Source of the DNA: Albula goreensis
Lineage: Eukaryota > Chordata > Actinopteri > Albuliformes > Albulidae
Direction: 5' to 3'
DNA length: 64,000 nt
NCBI GenBank assembly: GCA_022829145.1
Contig: CM040758.1
Span: 20,563,075 to 20,627,074 of the forward strand
Part shown: positions 32,201 to 45,060 of the stretch, one piece after another
Numbering within the stretch: position 1 is the stretch's first letter
Layout: each line of letters opens with the position of its first letter
The notes under the pieces: model-generated
Database searches by the model: none
What the model was told of the DNA's origin: nothing
The model's input: the letters and a program-made list of their open reading frames with translations, nothing else
Made by a program: the position numbers and the translations under genes

Positions 32201-35167
32201 GCAAATGAGAGGCTTCCACGCAGAATAGGTCGAGACATCAGAATGTAGTGGTACACAGAAGTAGCCTACGTTATGCGAAACGAGTATGTTTTTCCAAGAA
32301 CAAGTTGATGTCTTTTGTTAATGCTAAAATTTAATTTCACAATCCTTACCATGATTATTTACAGAAATTCGTTTATATAATACCTCACTTGTCCCTTTAC
32401 AATATATGATAGCTTGTTCAAGTAAACTGAATAATTAAGTGTAGTTTGTATGAAACTTCCAACTTGCAACGTTTTCTGAAATCTTATTGCGTTATGCTAA
32501 GGCAAATCAGTGAAGTTTAACACAAAAATGTGACCTTTTTAGATAATGCCCAGGAACCAAACTACAGAAGCCAAATGGCAAATGCATTGGTCCTTGTCAG
32601 TAGTCAGAAAATTAGGCACCCTGGCTCGCGTTTCGGTATTCTGTAGCTACATTTTGTCGATAGAAATGCATTTTAGCTAGAGGCTATGCCACAAAAATAG
32701 GCTTAAGTATGCTGACTGTGCAAAAACCCATCTGTAGTCATGAGGGTGTGAAAAAAGACACACTGACCTATAATGGCGTGGAGCTTCTCAATACTCCACG
32801 TAACCATAACAATAGAATCAGATCGATACAAGTTATGGCAACAAAATGACGATATACTCTGATGATTTTTAAAAGGTTGTTTTCTTTAACAATAAAATAC
32901 GTATGCCCAGTCTTAATGGACAAAGACATTTTAACTTGGAGGCCTAAATATTTTTGTGGCCATATGATATGGAGAAAAACTCTGCAAACGATGCTTTTCA
33001 CCAAATGTATAGTCAGAATATGTTTAGCATGAAGAACCGAAATGAACGTGGGAAGAGACACATCGCGGTCAAAACAAAGAAGTGTTGTGTTCCGTCTACA
33101 GTACAAAGACGGGTTAGTATCTGTTGGGCTACATAATATAACAATTATTATTATTATAGCAATAATAATAATAATATAGATCTAGTGTGCAGCAACTAAG
33201 TTGTTGTTTTAAATTGTGTTGCAGTTTCAGGTTGCACATAGCAGGAAATATCAAACAATGGACAGCTGGCTGTTCTGTTCTTACCAATGCCGCTCACTGC
33301 CACAAATCTGCTCATGTGAAGATTACTGCTGCTTTTTTCTGCCTGGTTGGCATTCATTTAATGACTTTTTACCCAGGATCGTGAAATGTCTTTTAAAGAT
33401 TAACAGACTTCTTCAAAGTTTGTGGAAAAAAATCCCTTTGATTCTTCACTATGTTTCAAAGCAGACATCAGCATAGTAACCATTAATAATTGAGTGCCTT
33501 GTGACATATTAATTCCACCCAAGTGCAATTTATTATTTTTCATTTGGCACCACAGGCCAACTGTACGTTCAGCTAACAGTTTTCATTGAAATGCTTCCTC
33601 CCTTAAATATTTTGTTTATAGTTACAAAAGAACAACTTTCTCAAAACAACGAGGTAACCAAATTTTCCATGAGTCAACATAAAGATATAAAATCCAGAAA
33701 CCGTGGTCAGTGGTACTAGAGAAAGGCCAATCGACTCCAGGTTTCAGTTTGCTCCAGTCATGCACTATACCACCTGAGTTCACAAATGAATTTCAATTTT
33801 TAGTCCACAAGGTGAGCTAATTAGGGAAACCAGGTGGTGTAGTGTGTTTTTTTTTTTGCAAGGGTTAAATAAATATAATAAAGATGAAGTAACTTGATTT
33901 TAATGAAACCAAACTCCTACATTTTCAAAATGGATAAAAGAGGTTCTGTACCTGTCCTTGGAAGTTTCGCAAGTACTACACATTGTGTCCTGTGTATCCT
34001 TGGCTAGACCATGAATTGTTTTGACCCAATTAGCCAACCATAAAAATCTCTTCTGTCCAGCAAGGTAATACCTTTTCATGGCATGTGTAATTGTAACACG
34101 CTGTGTGATTTTTCCTCAGCACGATCAAGTCAAACAGCTTGCTTCATCTGCCATGGGTGAGGCAAACAGGCCAGACTATAAATATTAATGCCCCAATAGA
34201 CCTCTGCTAGGGAGGAAAATAACATTGTCCAGTTGGATGACAGCTCATACAAACTCAGTGCATGCTTTGTGAATCTAGTTTCCTGACATTTTTTCTCGAT
34301 CTGAATTTTAAAATAAGAACATTCACATGCTGTGCAGTGGTTTGATGATAGTAGCTTGGATTTTGTGTATCGCAGTCTCTGAAAAACACCAGTGGTGATT
34401 TCTCATTATACAGATTATGAAAGAAGGGGAGACAAAAGGCTTCAGTCATATTCATCTGAGTAGAATGCACTTTGTTCTAAAAAAATATACATATCTGTGC
34501 AACTATTATTTTTATTCACATTAATTTAAATAAATGTAGCACTATGACTGCAAGTTCATGGTTGTTATATCAAGGAAAATTCACCATTGTCTTTATCCTT
34601 CCCTGTTATGTACAAGTATACAAGTCATTTGTATAAGATTGAAAGAGCTCAAGACTTCCGTTCTTTCCCATTGGCTGACTTTGGGTCACTCAGACTGATT
34701 TCACACTGACCCCTGTGTCTTCACTGAGCTTTGAATAAAAAGTCGCTTCCAGCTTTGTTCTTGCTGAGTGTCACTTTCTGATAGATCATTAACTCATAGC
34801 GGAGGAATCAAGTGAGCAAAGAATGATTATGGCTCTACAGAACTGACTGGCTCCTCCATTACACTGAGTGGTAAAACTGCTCATGATGAATCGTCCTTCA
34901 TTATGCAACTTTTGCTGCAGCTTATTTTTTGCGTTGCTGTTACATAGAGCACTGATACATAGAGCACTGTAACACACTCAAATCAACTGTCAGGTATACA
35001 AAAGCAATTGTAGTGCATAGAAATTATAATATTCTAATGCATCTTACAACTGTAATGTTCCTTTAACTCTCCTCAGCTGTCATTAAGAACAGAAAACAGC
35101 GTGCAAAACATAAGTCTATCGAGCAGCCTGCGCCAGCCTACATTTAAATATGTTCTCCTCTGTTTAG
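32201..35167. other. Intergenic stretch upstream of lrpap1
   Basis: AT-rich, with an (AAT)-type microsatellite near 33139-33177 and scattered homopolymers. Short open frames exist (for example 33187-33476) but have no coding-like composition or splice context. If the exon at 35168 is real, its upstream exons should lie here or the acceptor is false. Confidence 0.5.
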
Positions 35168-35506
35168 CTGAAATGGTGGAGAGTGTTTGCCAAGAAGAGG
35201 CTGAAGGTGGCGAGAAAGCAGAGACATGCTGGCTCAAGGGCCCGGGAGTTCCTGGCAGCGCAATGGGAGAACCAGAGGCCTGGCTGTGTGAGAATCTGGG
35301 AGGGGAAGTGGAGCACTGGAGGGCCGGTCCCCATCCTGCCGGTGTCAGAGGAGGAGTTCCTCCAGGACATGCTGTCGAACAGGCCCCGGTTCAGGAGCCG
35401 AGCCCAGCTGAAGCCCACATGGTACTGGGAGAGCGTGGCCGCAGTGCTGCCCACGTACCGGGGACCCTGGCAACCCGGCCTGTCCACTGCGGAGCACGGC
35501 GGGTGA
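35168..35506 (+). CDS. Probable terminal exon of an unidentified protein-coding gene
   Basis: A GC-rich island in AT-rich DNA. It follows an acceptor CTCCTCTGTTTAG (ends 35167) and reads open in phase 0 for 112 codons to TGA at 35504-35506; AATAAA follows at 35731-35736. The peptide starts LKWWRVFAKKRLKVARKQRH and includes REFLAAQWENQRPGCVRIWE, ILPVSEEEFLQDMLSNRPRF and TWYWESVAAVLPTYRGPW. It is Trp- and Arg-rich with a basic N-terminal helix. Codon third positions are mostly G or C. I do not recognise the family, and I found no convincing upstream exon between 32.2 and 35.1 kb. It could also be a processed pseudogene fragment. Confidence 0.45.
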   Translation: MKWWRVFAKKRLKVARKQRHAGSRAREFLAAQWENQRPGCVRIWEGKWSTGGPVPILPVSEEEFLQDMLSNRPRFRSRAQLKPTWYWESVAAVLPTYRGPWQPGLSTAEHGG

Positions 35507-35938
35507 CATTCACAAAGGAATGCGAACGCCCTCATTCTCAGTGCTGAATATTGTGTTCTGTCCCTCCCCTAGTGCTTTAATGGTGTGTCCTGCTGTAATT
35601 CACATATCTGGAGAGCAAGGTGTGTAGTTTAGTGCAGCAATCGATTCCGCTAAAATACGCTGCTTGTCGAGATGGGGATTCACCAGAGAAGAATGCTGCC
35701 ACTCCTGTCGATATATAGTGTGGTGAAAGTAATAAAGATAAGGGAACTTCTTCCAGTTCGTGAGATGTATTGTCAATTTCAGGAAGCAGAAAGCCCTGAG
35801 GGACTGTCTGATCCTTGAACCCTGGTATTATATTTTATGTGGTCCTGTATCTTTTGATTTGGGATGTAATCCATCTCCACTAGAATTTGATCCAATTGAG
35901 AGAGAAGTTTTGTCTTGAAAATTGTGACTTTTTCATTG

Positions 35939-36010
35939 TGAATAGAATAGAATAGAATAGATTCCTTTATTGTCATTACACAGAGTTCAATGAAATCAAG
36001 CACCAATCCT
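35939..36010. repeat. (AATAG)n repeat plus fish dispersed-repeat end
   Basis: Four AATAG units are followed by ATTCCTTTATTGTCATTACA and CAGAGTTCAATGAAAT. I recall this combination as a common end of dispersed retroposons in fish genomes; the family name is not certain. The adjacent sequence to about 36115 is A-rich. Confidence 0.4.
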
Positions 36011-36363
36011 GACAAAAACTTATATAAATATACACATAAAATATAAAAAGTATATATTTGTTGTTACCAAAAATATAAAAAAGCAATAAAATATAAAAAA
36101 AACTATGGGATACAGTAACTTTACTATCAGCAGCTAAAATATTGCACTCAAGCCAATTGCACATTTACTGAATTGCAGTGGCCCTATGTACCAGTAATGT
36201 ATTGGGAATCAGAAACTGTGAGAAAGTGCTTTGCAATATGATCAATTAAAACTGACTGTAGGGACTTCCATTATCGCTGTGAAGTTATTACTCTGGATCA
36301 GTTGAGAGGGGGCTATGTATTATTCTTACAAAGGACTGTCAAAAAACCTGCATGACGGTGTTG

Positions 36364-36426
36364 TACAATGTAAGATCATTTCTACATCAAACATTAGGTG
36401 TGATGTAGAAAATCTGTTACATTGTA
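36364..36426. repeat. 63-base imperfect hairpin
   Basis: Outer arms TACAATGTAA (36364-36373) and TTACATTGTA (36417-36426) and inner arms TTTCTACATCA (36379-36389) and TGATGTAGAAA (36401-36411) pair perfectly. The five bases between them can pair in part (GAT with ATC) leaving small bulges. The loop is 11 bases. Size and shape resemble a microRNA precursor, but a small palindromic transposon is equally possible. Confidence 0.6.
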
Positions 36427-36989
36427 TACGTTATCACACAGGTTCTTTTAAAGTCCTTGTCTTATAAAGCATGCATTATTACCAGGGTGTGACCAAATTC
36501 GTTGACATTACTGTACCCTCAGGGTGTATATTTAGGAATCAGACTGTCAGTTATAATTAAACCTGCTGTAAGGTTCACAGAGAGTGCTCTCTCAGCACTG
36601 TCCAGTCATGTTTTACCTGAGCTGATACTTCATTAGTTACATCATACCTGTATAATAACAATATAAACATGATCTTCATTTTGCATTTATGAAATTATTT
36701 TTTCCCCTAACAAAGCCCTTAAGCATTATTTGCTGTAGACAAACAGTTAAAATAATTTGAGTCTCATTGTTATTTAATGTTCTCATCTTTGTATTACCTC
36801 AGAGCAGATGAGTACATTTTAAGCAATAAATCTATGTTTCCATAAAAGGTGCTATTTGCAAAGCAGTCTTAGCCTGGAGGCATACATGGCATTTTAAAGA
36901 GGCGAGTAGTTCCACATCCTTTGCATTATAGTCCTGTCACAACTTGTATTTCCTCTGCTCTATTTAATTCAATATCAACTGTTAATTAA

Positions 36990-37013
36990 AAAACAACAAC
37001 AACAACAACAACA
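36990..37013. repeat. (AAC)n trinucleotide microsatellite
   Basis: About eight AAC units within an A-rich stretch. Confidence 0.9.
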
Positions 37014-39157
37014 TTTAAGGGAAAGGCCCATAAGGCAGCGCTGACGGCGCATGGCATAATGTGCTGTAATGGATATTGTCATTCTCAATCTTGTCAATGA
37101 GCTGCCCATGAGGAAAGGGTGTTTGTGTTCCCCAGAAGATGAAAGTTTCTTTTGTCCTTCTGTTCTTTGAATGGAAATATCTAAAGTGACATTTTGTGAC
37201 TAAGAAAAAAAAAGATTAAATAAATAAATATAGAAGATGTGGATCTACCTGCCCTTTGCAGTCAAATGAATCAGATGTGATGAAAACATAAGCCGTACAT
37301 GGACTGCCCAAATAAAGGTGAACTCATTTAAAGGGCACCTGTGGCTGTTTGCTTAAAAACAGTCCAATTTTTAGTTACCATTCAGTCTGTATGTCATATT
37401 TGTGCTTGGAGTGTATATCCAGGAGTTTTCTGGAAATGTCAATAAGTATGTAAATCGAACCACCAGGGAAAACATTTAGTGATGTATGCAGTAGTGAGTT
37501 GATGTCAAAGTCAATAGACTTTATACTATTTCCCCTGCTGCCCCCTTGAAAAGCAAAACAGAAAAAGACTTGGGCAGAAAAGGTAATACCTGCAGAAAAT
37601 CTCATCTTGCACCTGAAAATGGAATATAGTTTGGTGAACTGAATTTAGTAAATGTTATTCAGCACATATCAGTATCATCTGATAGCCAAGATAGACATTT
37701 TATATCAATACCATTTTGATGCAGTTTTTTCAATTATCACACCACTTCTCTTTCTTTCTCTATCTGATGTTACATGAATGGCAAAAAAGTGATTATACAA
37801 AGCTATAATTATACTTATGTGAAGTTTAGGGACAAAGCGTGTTATAGGAATATGTTAGTATGTGTCTCTCACAGGTATGTTCTTGAATAGACATCCTGGA
37901 CATTAGATGTTGTTTGTATCTGGTCACTATTTTTGAAATGAAAATTATTTTATTTAAATGAATTTTCAAATGTATAGATAAGGCATTATTTATTTTCAGG
38001 TTTAATGTATTTATTTATTATACATATGGGAAATAATGTATTTTAATTCATTTAAAAAGCGAATGGAAATCAGACAGGAAATATGATACTTTACAAAAAC
38101 TGCAAATAATCAGATTGCAGAAGGAATCTGTAAAAATTAGTTTTCAACTCCAATTCCAATTTGATTTCAAGGGCAGATTTATGTGAAGAAAATGAGGCGG
38201 GCCAGCCTGCTTCAGTGCTGTGATAGCAGTTCTGCCAATGAAAAGGAGCATTTAGCCTCCATCCAGCTTGACGTTGTGGCTGGGTTGCTAGGTTGCAGCC
38301 CTGCTTCCACTCCTGGGTGAATCCATCATCCTGCAGAAAATGACTGCCTCTCTTTTACCACATCCAGAAAAATTGTGTGGCCCCTTAGCCGAAGCCTGAA
38401 TCTCCATTCTCTGTAATTTAACAGCCTCTTAAGGAATGAACTGTAGGGGAGCAGAGCAGATTGTATAGACCCACTCGATACTCAGTTCTGTCACTGAAGC
38501 TGTAACATTCAAATCTGATGCACCAGCAGGGGTGCAACCAAGGGTAACTCACTGTGGGTGCTCTGTACCCTAACATACTACCACATACAGCTGATGGTAT
38601 GAAGCTGAGTCTCATGTTATTGAGAGGCAGAGAGGGTGAAGGAAATATAGGAGCTCAGCATCGGAGGTGGTTGTCAGTTTGGCTCTTTATTAAGAGCACG
38701 CGGCAGCCGAAGCTCCATGTAGGACGCTGAGGTAGATGTGGAACAAGATGTGGGGAAGACTAGCTGAGGGCTGTGGAACTGACACTTAATCCATCTCTTT
38801 CATTAAAGAGGTCCTGCGGAATGGGATTGCTCCGTTCCTAATTATGTTTTGAAAATCCCTGGAGACTCCCTTTCTATCCTACCTTAGCTTTTCTTTATAT
38901 GTCCCAGAATGAGTATTACTGTTCTGCAGTTACATATTATCTATTTAAATATTGTTTTTCTGTTTGTTACCCCAAGATGAAATGTGATTATTAGACACGT
39001 TGCCTACCTTTAATTTGACATCATTCATGTTACAGATTCAGCATTATGTTATTTCTTTGCATGGCAAGATATGGCTATGAAGCAGTTAGGAATAAGGTCA
39101 CAGTGATCCTGTTCCTTAATGCTGGTGTTCTCGGGTGATAAACACATTTACATTTAT

Positions 39158-39215
39158 TCATTTTGCAGACACTTTTATCCAAAGCGACATACAAAGAGTG
39201 CATACAGTCAGCGTA
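39158..39215. repeat. Fragment of a common fish dispersed repeat
   Basis: ACATTTATTCATTTTGCAGA followed by CACTTTTATCCAAAGCGACA resembles a motif found in many copies in teleost genomes, in SINE or LINE tails. Only about 60 bases are recognisable. Confidence 0.45.
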
Positions 39216-39349
39216 AAAACAGGAGAGTGCATCATTTAAACATTGCTACAGCAGTTCAAAGCTAAAAATGAAGTCTATGTAATAGTGATAGTAATAAACA
39301 TAGCATAGCTAAGGAAACATAGTACATAGCCAAGTTATACGCATAATCC

Positions 39350-39350
<1 letters not shown>

Positions 39351-39424
<74 letters not shown>

Positions 39425-39447
39425 GTAATAATAATAATAATAATAAT
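39351..39447. repeat. (AAT)n trinucleotide microsatellite
   Basis: About 32 units of AAT with two AGT interruptions. Open Ile- and Leu-rich frames through it on the minus strand are artefacts of the repeat. Confidence 0.97.
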
Positions 39448-39689
39448 GACACATAATGCAACATCCAAGCGTCAAGTGTCACAGCTGGGCACAAAAAGTG
39501 GTAAACGGGGGTAAGATGGTTAGACCAGGTATAGTCTGATGAGATGGGTCTTCAGACAACGTCAGAAGGTGTACAGCGATTGAGCAGTACATAAACACCT
39601 GTCAGTGTCTTAACTTGTGCTTTACAGCTGGAAACACAATATCTGTTTTTGGTTGATGTGTGTTCAGCCAGAGTCCATGACTGGAAACT

Positions 39690-39879
39690 CTGCCTCTGTC
39701 TCTATATCTTCCTCTCTGCCTCTCCCTCTTTCTTTCTCCACCTCTCCTTTGTTCTCACAGTCTCTTTCTTTGTCACTCTGTCTCTTCTTATTTGTCTCTC
39801 TCTGTCTCTCCGTCTTACTCTGTTTCTCCCCTCAGTCCCATTCTCTTTGTCTCAATTCAATTCAATTCAATTCAACTGA
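39690..39879. repeat. CT-rich pyrimidine stretch followed by (AATTC)n
   Basis: About 160 bases of CTCT/TCTG-type low-complexity sequence, then five AATTC units at about 39852-39876. Confidence 0.85.
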
Positions 39880-40832
39880 ACATAATTTTGCAAACCAGAA
39901 ATCGATTTATAAACAAGCAAACAAGAAGCCAATTATACTGAGTAATACAAATACTTATACTTCTACTACTACTACTACTAATGACAATAAATACAGTTGT
40001 TGCTGATCCTCTGGTTTGACCTGTGGCCTGTTTGCTGCAGAGCTGTCTGTAAGGAGAACCTGGGCCGGGTCCAGGTTCTTGACTGTGTGTGTTGTGAGGG
40101 GACACTGGACTTCTGAAGTGTGTCAGATCTTCTTCTAGGGCTAACTGGCCCATGTGCAGCTGCTGATGGGAAGGTTTTTCTCTCTGCTGTGACCTATAGG
40201 AGTGACTAATACTGGTGGAACCACTTTATATCCAATTAAATGGGAGTACATGCACTGGGGATGATTATCCACTGATATGTTGACACAGTTATATTTTAGA
40301 CAGTGCTGGTGGGACCAAGGCTGGCTTGACCGCCTTCTCTGTTTATATGTTGGCTCTTTATAGGCCATTTCCCAACATGCTTTGCTGGGGCATTGGGTTC
40401 CCCCACTACACTCCTGTATCATGGCTTGAGATGAGAGGAATGTTTGTTAGTTGGGGATAACTCATGAGACACAGATTGGGCCGGGCAGACTGCTTTGCCC
40501 ATAGATGGTAACTGTGACAGCAGGACAGCTGGGCATATGTCATGGTTATGTCTGAACATGTGGCTTCCCAAGTGTAATAGAATTCACTCTTTCAGAAGTG
40601 TGTTAGCTTCCATGCAGTTTTCAGGTCACTTGTATGTTAAGGCAACTGAATGGCTGAATTCGTCTTAAATTTTTAGTGCCCGGTTTCACTAAACGCAGCT
40701 GGGAATGACATTTTGTTACATGAAGACTTTAAAAAATATTTTTTGTATAATATGCTACGGAATTTAATGGCCTATAATCTGACAGCATGAATGCTGGATT
40801 TAGGTATGATATAAGTTAAAGGTAGGAACATA

Positions 40833-40869
40833 TAGGACCCTGGTCGATTGCTATGCAACCAGGGTCCTA
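40833..40869. repeat. Perfect 12-bp inverted repeat with RFX-like centre
   Basis: TAGGACCCTGGT (40833-40844) and ACCAGGGTCCTA (40858-40869) pair perfectly around 13 bases. The centre and right arm contain ATTGCTATGCAACC, close to the RFX X-box (GTTGCYATGGCAAC type). It may be a binding-site palindrome or a tiny mobile-element remnant. Confidence 0.7.
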
Positions 40870-43800
40870 GAAGAATATGCATTTCTTCCTCTAATTAAGC
40901 TGAAATGTTACTTAATGTCATTGAAAGGGCAAAGGTGAGCACATATTTCAGTGAAGTTTATGGAAAACAGCTACTATGTTTGAATACAAATGAATAAATA
41001 TATAAAATAATATAAAATGCTGTCACAGTAACATAAGAAAAGAGCTGCCTTTCTCACTAATTAAATTCAGCAAGTTAAAACTGCATATTAGCTCCAGTGT
41101 GACAAGTATAATTGCATGCTTTCAACAGTACAACCCAATGTTTTTCAAGACCAGATCAGCAGATAAAAATGGAGAATAATAAATTGTCTCTTATTTAATA
41201 CTTCTGCATGTGATTCCCCTGATTCCTCAAAGGCTTATCATTATAGTCTACCATGGAAAACGCACTTAGCCGCTTCAAAGGATGCCTGTGCTGTAAGAAA
41301 TCCATCGGTTGAATGGTCAAAGATGAAGTTGGAGTAGACAGTAGAAGGGGAGTGAGGTGAAGGTACCAAGAAATTTCGACAGAACAAGATAAAATGAATC
41401 TGAACAATAGTCCTGGACAAAACATGGAAAACAACCTCCATTTTCACTCCCCACTTCATCTTCAGTCTTAGTCTTGCATCCTGCAAATACTTAAATTTGG
41501 GGAAAAAGGTTTTTTTGACAAGTTGAAATATTGATGTGGGATTTATTTACATTTATTGTTCCATTTCCTTCTTCAATAAGGGATTGTTTCTTGCAGCTCC
41601 TCATTACAAGTGGATTGGCAGACCAGCGTTGCTTGTTTACTGTTTTCCTAAGATTTTCAAGGCTCCAAACGAAAACCAGTATAACATCCTTGGATTATTA
41701 TTCTCAGGGCTGATCATTAAGGGCTTGTCTGCACATCATTATATTTTACAGACAAAAAGAGACATAAAAAGTCTGCCTCAAAGGCTCAATGGATAAAAAG
41801 AAATAAATCAATAAATAAAAGCAGAAGTATATCTGAGAGCCATCAGACTCCTTACGTGCATCAGGTATAGCATATCCATTCTTTTGGCTCTCTCAAATTA
41901 TTTTCTTTTCAAAAACAGTGATTAGCTTTTGAATACAGATTTTTTAATCTTCAGTCTCTAAGGGCACTTAAAAGACCGGAACAAAAAATAAGCACAATGA
42001 CAAACTTGGGGTTATTGTTTATGTTTGCAAAAAATAGTTCCAAAAAACAAAAAGACAAGGAGATTTTACATCGTCATCCTCTGGGAGAACAGCACTATCT
42101 CAGCCGGGCAAGGTCCTTCATCTCAGCTGCTTCAGTACATATTCAGCTCTGTAAATAGATGATACATTAGCAATCACAGTGGCTCTTCATAAATAAGTCT
42201 GCCCAGCAAGCAAATAATGTAACGCAGGGCATGAGTGAAAATGTGCACTTCTCCACACCATATTTAGAAAGAACGAGCCTTGGATGCATTTGGAAAGCTA
42301 TAATGAAGCTCTTGAATACCTTGTATCCCACCCCCACAAAACCCTTTGTCTGGCATTGTGGATAAAAGCCTTCTCTGGCTTGGAGCACCTCAGCTGAGCG
42401 TACGGACATGCCCCATGTGATTTGAAAGTGGACAGTCTAAACTCAGCGGCAGTGCAAATTACTGTGGGGGTGTGGGGGAATGTGGGAAGAGTGTGTGTGG
42501 GGGGGTTTCAAAATCTGCAGGCATTTTAGGTTCAGATGAAGGCACAAATTAGCTACCAACAGAATTCTGAGGCATTGGAACTTCTAACTCTTAACGTAAT
42601 ATAAGTTTGCAATTCTTTGAAAAAAAAAAAAAAAAGTTTTAGAAATATATATTTTTTATGTTTACCAGGCATACAGCCAAGCATAATCTCAGAGGATATG
42701 CACTGAAATGAACTTAAAAATCCAACAGTAGATCAAATGTACATTCTTTCATACATTTATAATTATTGATATCAATGTTATTACTTTGATTGATTGTTAC
42801 ATTGTATGTTCTAACAAAGAATACATTTTAATTCTTTATCCCTACTTTCTCCCCACTTCGAATGTCCAGTGTGTTATTTGAGCTGTCAATCAAAGAGGGT
42901 CCATGCAAGCATGTGATATTAGCCGATACTTCTGCTTCAGACCACATAGAGTCAGAGGAAGACACTTCAGGCTGTATTTTAATGGTCAAAACTCATGATG
43001 CAACAGTCAAAATAGAGCTTATTACTTTCAGAATCTGCTGCTACGTTTATTTGAAATCTATGTGTGATCAGTATATAAAAAAACGAATGTTGCCCTGACC
43101 CAAATCCTGGTTTTCAAATAAACAATGCGCAAATTATTCAGCATAACATACACTTTTTCTGCAATCAACTCGACCCAACAGCAGCCTGCAAATAAAAATC
43201 TGAGGCCAACATAAGGAAAAGAAGCTGATACACAATGTGCACCAGTTCTTTCGTCCCATCTCCCCAAAGTATCACCATTTTAAATACTGCATGCCACAGT
43301 GAACCATGAGCTGGTAATGCCGACCTAAGGCATAAAGAATATTCTGGCAAGTTAAAATGCACAGGGCATAAATTCCCTAATCAACCCGGTGAAGGAAATT
43401 TATTGGATGACCTCCAAATAAAAGTCTTACATTATTAAATATGTGTGAATATAGCTTGCATTTGGAGGAGATATTGCACATAATTTCACCTGCCTGCCTA
43501 CTAAATGAGTTATTAATGCTAAAAATGTACTGGATGAACATATATGAGAGTAAAAGATTCTGCAGTTTCAAATCATACTTCCTCAGTGTGCCATGACACA
43601 GAAATGGTAGGGTTGAAACAATCAACAAGTGGCTGTTAGTTTGCCCAAAGAGAAAGGCCAGCAGCACACCTTTCTCTTTGCAGTTAGAGAGGAGTTTACC
43701 CTGCCTGAAAAGTTTATAAATTTATAAAATATAAATGCAGTATAGAGAAAGTTATTCATAAACTAAAAATTAGGACTGTCAAAACTTTTACAGGCAGACT

Positions 43801-44749
43801 GTGGGCTCCAAATCAACTAGCGGGGGCTTCTGTTGCTGTGAACAATAAAACATTGACTTTGCTCCCTTCCTGGGTGATGCTGTGGCCAATTATGTATTAT
43901 CTGAAGGAGCTGGCAGCCCCTACTGGCACTGGTACAGTCCATTTCCCATGCCTCTGTGGGGTCCATCCACGCACTGGAATGCTGCCTTAACAGGACAAGC
44001 CACCAATCACTTTCTAATGTGTGTTTTAGAAAGAAGAGTGCGATTTTCCAAGGTCAATCTATGATTTTGTAAGGGCAATTGGAAAAAAAGAAAACAATTT
44101 TAGGTTTTGTACAGTTTGTGAAGTTTTGAGGGCATGCCAAGACTTTTACTGTTGCTACGGCTATGGTAAAATAGTCTGCCAGCGGCCTTAATGAATGCCT
44201 TCACGCAAAGCTACAATGATTTTTCTGTGAAAAGTGAAACTGCATTTGGATGCACATGAAACCCTGAGATACCAGTGCCTGTGGAGCTCATTAATTTTAT
44301 GACAACAAAAGCACATTTGTAGGTGCCTGCTCTGCTATGTGAAATCCTAATAATGACACGGCATTGTACCCTGATGAAAGAGCACGCTTCTGCTGCAGGG
44401 TGGTTTCTTATCCTCACCTGACTGGTAGAAAAGAAAGTTATTTTTATTTATTTACAGATTTTTTAGTGAAACATATTATGAATTATCCTTAGCATCATGG
44501 CCACACTCAACTTGTCACTTAAGGACAGTCAGGATAGTCATTGAAGGAAGGTCAGGTTGACTGCCTCACATGATAACCAGAGAGCATGTGTGTGTGTGTG
44601 TGCGTGGCTGAATGTATGAATCAGTGTGTTTGTAAGCATATATTCAAATGTGTATACTGCTGAAACACTGTGTCCGAACATCCTTGTGGTTAGCTCATTG
44701 ATGAATGTTATAGAATTCTTTTTGTCAGTATCTGCTGCAACTAAAGAGT

Positions 44750-45060
44750 CTCACACAGAGAGGTCCCCATGGCAACGCTGAATCTCAGAGCGAGCGAGGA
44801 AAAACCCAAGGCCTAAAAGTTTCATTTTAATGTCAGCTTACCTCCGCCAGCATGAATTCACTCACCAACTGTCACAAAACACCATGTGCTCTCAGTCAAA
44901 TGAACCGCAAAACAGGAGTACATTCCCTCGTTAAAAATGAGTAGTTGAAACCCTTGATTAAAGTGTCATGTGAAACAAAGACCAGCAAACCAATGACAAA
45001 AAAAAAAAAAAATCATCTCTCATCTTAATATTCAAAGATATCACTACAAGCCGAGGGGCA
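44750..45060. promoter_or_regulatory. Candidate conserved non-coding element with X-box-like site
   Basis: GTCCCCATGGCAAC at 44763-44776 matches the RFX X-box at the central and right half. The surrounding non-repetitive sequence contains CATTTTAATGTCAGC and CCTCCGCCAGCATGAATTCA and has no open frame. Conservation is untested. Confidence 0.22.

Noticed and set aside
33187..33476. Cys-rich open frames upstream of the 35168 exon
   Set aside because: Composition is not coding-like, and no donor matches the phase 0 acceptor at 35168.
39262..39494. Ile- and Leu-rich frames on the minus strand
   Set aside because: Caused by the AAT microsatellite.
43882..44064. 60-codon plus-strand frame with Trp/Pro-rich start
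   Set aside because: No homology, splice signals or composition supporting a gene.
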